DNA of 9,215 bases from Euryarchaeota archaeon UBA53 (GTDB taxonomy: Archaea; Thermoplasmatota; Poseidoniia; Poseidoniales; Poseidoniaceae). A program made the position numbers and the translations under genes. Below are positions 5,876-9,215 of the stretch, in pieces. The DNA lies in assembly GCA_002507425.1 (NCBI GenBank), contig DAZU01000001.1, positions 1 through 9,215 of the forward strand. The letters run 5' to 3'. The notes beneath the pieces are model-generated. The model did not search any database. It was given only the letters and a program-made list of their open reading frames with translations, and was not told the origin of the DNA. The stretch's first letter is position 1; each line of letters begins with the position of its first letter.

Positions 5876-8302
5876 ATGCGAAGGGTTGTATTATTGGCAA
5901 TGATGTTGTCGATATCTCTGATACCCAATGCGGATGCCTCCGGGGGAGTTATAGACTCTGTAAATATTTCAGGGGATGGATTGGTAGGTGAGGGCCCAAT
6001 TAGCGTTGATATAGTATTGATAGGGGTTGGTGAGTCCTCAACATCTTCGATTGATTGGAATGTGAGTTTATACAATTCTGCTGGAAATATAATAGATTCT
6101 GACAGTGGAAATGCAGTTGTTAATAGCGGCACTTCATCGAACATAAGCACCATGCTTGGAGATGCTCCAATTGGATACTCCAATCTGAGCATAACACTCA
6201 CAGGAGATGTAGGTGAGCCAGGAGAAAATCAATACACAGAATATTTCGCATCAATTCACAGATTAAGGCCTATGGACATATCATTATCAACGCCTACATT
6301 AATCCCAACCGATGATAACGGTGCTCCAACAGGAAATCTATCAATTCATGACGGAGATTATTTGAAAGTTGCAATACCCTTGGTTAATAATGGTGATTTA
6401 GACTGGAATGGAAGTTTGACAACCAACCTAGATTCCACATTTTCTAATGTCCAAGCAGTTAACGTATCAGCAGATTCAATCAAATTTTACAATTATACAT
6501 ATGGACCTATGTTGGAGGGTAATCACTTGATAAATATCTCTCTAAACAATACAAATGACGGCGCTTTGGAGGATGAATCACTGAACTATTCCTTCGAAGT
6601 TGGTCCTCCACCTTTGCCTGAAATAATCCTAAATCTTACAAGATTGAACGAGCCAAGTATAGGTAGTAATGTTTCATGGAATATAAGATCAGAGAACGTC
6701 GGGCTTTCAGACTTTGATGGAAAAGTGATTTGTTATTTTAACCAAGAATTAGTTCATTCTGATAGTAAACAATTACTAATCGGTGGTTCGGATAATTCCA
6801 CGGTGACTATTGTATCAAAGCCCGGTGTATTGTTGTGCACAACCGCAGATGCAAGAACATCAATGACAGAAAATGCAACAGACGTAATTGATATCTCCTC
6901 GGCGGCGTTTTATGGTGCTGGGCACTCTACACCATCCCTGTTGGGAGGTCCTTGGCACGTAGGTGATAAAATCCAGTTGTCAATGCTGCTCAGAAATGAG
7001 GGTGATTTAGCTGGTAGCGCAAAAATGCAAATTGAGCTAAATGGGCTAATTCAAAATGGAAGCATTACTAATTTGGATAAGGGTAAAGCAGGAGAAGTCT
7101 CCTTAGAACTTGCACTCACAGAACCGGGATCCTATGATGTAAATTGGAGTGTTATCAGTCAAGATGGGGTAGTTGACTCAAATTTGTCAGGAACTCTTAA
7201 TTTTCCAATAGAAGGCTCTCAGAGATTAAATATTTCAATCGAAGGTTTGGAATATACTGAAACAGGCATAAATGTAGTTTGGTCCGTTGAATTATCTGAA
7301 GGAAATTCCAGAAATGTTCTGATTAATTTTGGTGCTGCAAATGATGGAATTGAAGGAGATGCGATTAGTGAGGAAAGATATTTCATGCCTGGTAAGACGT
7401 ACGGCAATACCAACATCGGTTTCCAAACTGGGCAAATAATTTTTTTCCGAGCTGAAGCAATGTCATGGACTGTGTCATCTGAATCTATTTTACAATCCAA
7501 TATTCAAATGCCAGATTTTTCTCTCAATTTAGGTGTTACACTCAATCCTGTAACAAGCCCATTGACGCCAACAGCTGGCTCAGATGTTACTCTTTCTTAC
7601 ACGCTTCTAAATAACGGGACAACCAATGTCCCTGAGGGCCAAATCGTAATCGTGGATGGAAATGGCGAATTATTATTCTCCAAATCAACAAATTCAATAG
7701 CAGAAAGTTCCCAAAATTCTAATGTTGTAATCACATGGCCAAGTGGGCAAAATGTGATAATTGAAATTAGATGGTATGTTGGTGATATATCTGTATCGGA
7801 TTCGATAATTGTTTATTCAAAACTAGCAGATTCTGATACATCAGATTTTGAGATACCGACAGGTGGTATTCTTTCAGGCTTGGTGCTTGGTATGGTATTC
7901 ATCTTTTTGGTTAGAATTAAGAATTCTCCCAAGTCTGAAAAGCGTAAAAATTTGAAAAAGGAATCTCGTAAGAAAAAATCAGACTCAAAGGTTGATGTTG
8001 AATGTCCTACATGCAGCAGGATGTTGAGAGTGCCTGCCGATTACACAGGGGGTGTTCGATGCCCTGAGTGTGACAAGAAGTTTGAAGTTGAGGCAGAAAA
8101 TAAAAATCAGGAAGATGAGAATGATACAGATAAGATTGAAGATAATGGAAATGAAATTGCTGATGAATTGTTCGCATCATCATCAAACGACATACTGGAA
8201 TGTCCAAAGTGCTTCAGTAATCTAAAGGTGCCATATGAAAAGAGGCCAGCAAAAGCAAGATGTCCTGCTTGTGAGATTATCTTCGAAGCGAGAAAAAAAT
8301 AA
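5876..8302 (+). CDS. secreted, membrane-anchored beta-sandwich surface protein with two cytoplasmic zinc ribbons
   Basis: From the ATG at 5876 the product is 808 residues. A signal peptide (MRR, hydrophobic VVLLAMMLSISLI, then PNADA before SGG) is followed by about 620 residues of repeated beta-sandwich domains of CARDB/Ig-like character. Repeated phrases include VNNGDLDWNGSL, RNEGDLAGSA and LNNGTTNVPEG. This part has about 20 N-x-S/T sequons, suggesting N-glycosylation, and only two cysteines (286 and 321), a likely disulfide. A transmembrane helix (GGILSGLVLGMVFIFLV, 663-679) and a strongly basic stop-transfer stretch follow. Two zinc ribbons come last: Cys710/713/729/732 and Cys776/779/796/799, separated by an acidic linker. 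Topology is therefore outside-in with cytoplasmic zinc domains. A GTG at 5840 would add 12 residues and might be used leaderlessly. It is divergent from the coiled-coil cluster and 36 bases before the regulator gene. The ligand and role are unknown; adhesion or envelope sensing are guesses. Confidence 0.85.
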   Translation: MRRVVLLAMMLSISLIPNADASGGVIDSVNISGDGLVGEGPISVDIVLIGVGESSTSSIDWNVSLYNSAGNIIDSDSGNAVVNSGTSSNISTMLGDAPIGYSNLSITLTGDVGEPGENQYTEYFASIHRLRPMDISLSTPTLIPTDDNGAPTGNLSIHDGDYLKVAIPLVNNGDLDWNGSLTTNLDSTFSNVQAVNVSADSIKFYNYTYGPMLEGNHLINISLNNTNDGALEDESLNYSFEVGPPPLPEIILNLTRLNEPSIGSNVSWNIRSENVGLSDFDGKVICYFNQELVHSDSKQLLIGGSDNSTVTIVSKPGVLLCTTADARTSMTENATDVIDISSAAFYGAGHSTPSLLGGPWHVGDKIQLSMLLRNEGDLAGSAKMQIELNGLIQNGSITNLDKGKAGEVSLELALTEPGSYDVNWSVISQDGVVDSNLSGTLNFPIEGSQRLNISIEGLEYTETGINVVWSVELSEGNSRNVLINFGAANDGIEGDAISEERYFMPGKTYGNTNIGFQTGQIIFFRAEAMSWTVSSESILQSNIQMPDFSLNLGVTLNPVTSPLTPTAGSDVTLSYTLLNNGTTNVPEGQIVIVDGNGELLFSKSTNSIAESSQNSNVVITWPSGQNVIIEIRWYVGDISVSDSIIVYSKLADSDTSDFEIPTGGILSGLVLGMVFIFLVRIKNSPKSEKRKNLKKESRKKKSDSKVDVECPTCSRMLRVPADYTGGVRCPECDKKFEVEAENKNQEDENDTDKIEDNGNEIADELFASSSNDILECPKCFSNLKVPYEKRPAKARCPACEIIFEARKK

Positions 8303-8312
8303 CAAACATTGA

Positions 8313-8321
8313 TTATAAAAG
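8313..8321 (+). promoter_or_regulatory. TATA box of the DtxR-like gene (leaderless type)
   Basis: TTATAAAAG is a good archaeal box A. Its centre lies 22 bases before the ATG at 8339, so transcription should start at or within a few bases of that ATG. No SD is seen before it. This supports the ATG over an in-frame TTG at 8309, which would place the TATA box inside the coding sequence. Confidence 0.7.
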
Positions 8322-8338
8322 AATTGACACGTTGTAAC

Positions 8339-8995
8339 ATGGGAGCAGGCCATTTTCAAGAATATGAGGAAATGTATCTGAAAACCTTGTATAACGAGCA
8401 CGAAAAAATTCCAGGCAAGAGAGTCAGGAACAGAGAGTTAGCAGCACATCTGGATGTTTCACCGGCTTCTGCTACTGAAATGGTGCAAAGGTTGGCAAAG
8501 AACGGATATGTGGAGTATCAACCCTACAAAGGAGTATTACTTACAGAAAAGGGGTTGGAACTCGGAAAAATGATGAAACGTAGGCATAGGTTAGCTGAGA
8601 CATTACTTGGTTTGATGCCATTTGAAGGTGATGTCTACGAAACAGCCTGTAGATTAGAGCATGCCTTTAATGATGATCTTGAAGTTTGTATATCTCTAAT
8701 TTTGGGTAATCCATCAGCCGATTCATCGGGAATTGAAATTCCCAGTGCTAGTGAAGATATTGCACAAAGAATTTCCGAGTATTCATCATATTACATGTTA
8801 GGTAATATGCCTGAAAATATTAATTGCGAGATAATGATTTTAATGTTAGTTTCAGATAACACTGAGGTCTTGAAATCCGCCGGTCTCGAAGTGGGAAGTT
8901 CAGTTATTAGGACACCTGATGGCTATTTTTTGAATGGTAGTTTAGTAGATATCTCTCCAGAATTTGCAGATAGCATAATCGTGAGGAGTTCTTGA
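8339..8995 (+). CDS. DtxR/IdeR-family metal-dependent transcriptional regulator, iron type
   Basis: The 218-residue product binds DNA as a dimer when loaded with Fe2+ (family knowledge) and usually represses metal uptake. Domains in order are an N-terminal helix with EYEEMYLKTLY, a winged helix-turn-helix (RNRELAAHLDVSPASATEMVQRLAKNGYVEY, 31-60, with wing PYKGVLLTEKG), a dimerisation domain to about 135, and a FeoA/SH3-like C-terminal domain at about 150-216. Aligned to DtxR, the primary site is complete: Met12, Cys104, Glu107 and His108. The Cys points to iron rather than the MntR manganese type. In the ancillary site His83 and Glu87 are kept but the DtxR His98 position is Tyr100. The gene has its own TATA box; an autoregulatory operator is not obvious. 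Its stop shares a base with the start of a membrane protein gene, a likely co-regulated partner. Confidence 0.93.
   Translation: MGAGHFQEYEEMYLKTLYNEHEKIPGKRVRNRELAAHLDVSPASATEMVQRLAKNGYVEYQPYKGVLLTEKGLELGKMMKRRHRLAETLLGLMPFEGDVYETACRLEHAFNDDLEVCISLILGNPSADSSGIEIPSASEDIAQRISEYSSYYMLGNMPENINCEIMILMLVSDNTEVLKSAGLEVGSSVIRTPDGYFLNGSLVDISPEFADSIIVRSS
8983..8988 (+). promoter_or_regulatory. ribosome binding site of the terminal membrane-protein gene
   Basis: GAGGAG lies six bases before the ATG at 8995, within the last codons of the regulator gene. It supports a real downstream gene that is translated from the same transcript. Confidence 0.65.
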
Positions 8996-9215
8996 TGGGG
9001 ATGGACATAACATCATTGAGATTCAAGGAAGAGAAATATTACCAAATTGACCGCCAGTTCTTAACAGATGGTCTTAGGTTGGTTCTTCTGCTACCAATAT
9101 TTTCATTGCTGTTTTTCTTCTGTGCGTGGGCTTATAATGGAACTAGCCCAGATTGGTGGCTTAACAACATTGAACCATCGGTGGGTTTCGATTTTTCTAC
9201 ATGCATGACAATACT
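8995..9215 (+). CDS. membrane protein of unknown function, 3' end cut off by the window
   Basis: The frame is open for 73 codons to the window end. The start ATG overlaps the TGA of the DtxR-like gene (TGATG) and follows GAGGAG, so the two are almost certainly one operon. A charged cytoplasmic-looking N-terminus (RFKEEKYYQIDRQF) precedes a transmembrane helix, LRLVLLLPIFSLLFFFCAWAY at about 28-48, and then NGTSPDWWLNN, likely exterior. I do not recognise the family from this much. It lacks the N-terminal GTPase G1 motif expected for FeoB. Linkage to an iron-type regulator makes a metal-related transport role possible, but this is only context. Confidence 0.65.
   Translation, partial: MGMDITSLRFKEEKYYQIDRQFLTDGLRLVLLLPIFSLLFFFCAWAYNGTSPDWWLNNIEPSVGFDFSTCMTI

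Noticed and set aside
5797..6201. 134-codon minus-strand frame opposite the start of the surface protein
   Set aside because: It is antisense to the signal peptide and first domain and no SD or family resemblance is seen; sequon-rich plus-strand coding is convincing.
1..9215. CRISPR arrays, transposons, tRNA or rRNA genes
   Set aside because: No regularly spaced direct repeats, transposase motifs, terminal inverted repeats or cloverleaf sequences were found, and the genes fill the window almost fully.

Overview
The window looks like a piece of an archaeal chromosome, most probably from a marine Group II/III euryarchaeon (Poseidoniia, Thermoplasmatota). The signs are archaeal PurP purine synthesis, COG1340-type coiled-coil proteins, a Roadblock/LC7 protein, an iron-type DtxR regulator, a sequon-rich surface protein with cytoplasmic zinc ribbons, a TATA box placed for leaderless transcription, and AGGTGA/GGAGG ribosome sites. 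The lineage is inferred from gene content and AT-rich composition; no rRNA is present to prove it. Coding density is very high, and no gene-free stretch exceeds 100 bases.

Layout: positions 1 to about 5,780 hold six genes all read on the minus strand. In transcription order they are coiled-coil protein A, a Cid1/Trf4-like terminal nucleotidyltransferase with a long coiled-coil and basic tail, a GNAT acetyltransferase, a Roadblock/LC7 protein, coiled-coil protein B, and purP (cut by the window start). The first two genes overlap by ATGA. A divergent gap of about 100 bases or less, depending on the starts chosen, separates them from three plus-strand genes: a large secreted, membrane-anchored beta-sandwich protein with two cytoplasmic zinc ribbons, a DtxR/IdeR-type metal regulator with its own TATA box, and a partial membrane protein overlapping the regulator stop by one base.

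The most notable item is the nucleotidyltransferase. Its first 340 residues match the eukaryotic non-canonical poly(A)/poly(U) polymerase pattern almost motif for motif. It carries the catalytic Gly-Ser and three Asp, the nucleotide-binding Asn-Thr and Ser-Ser-Tyr, and the PAP/25A-associated EDPF motif, but lacks the histidine that gives UTP preference in Cid1. It is fused to a coiled-coil that shares a short motif with the neighbouring coiled-coil protein. Together with coil B and the Roadblock protein this suggests an undescribed RNA 3'-end-modifying complex. That is inference: the sequence shows only the domains and gene order.

On the right arm, the DtxR protein keeps the Fe-type primary metal site (Met, Cys, Glu, His) and is translationally linked to a membrane protein of unknown role, which may be its regulatory target.
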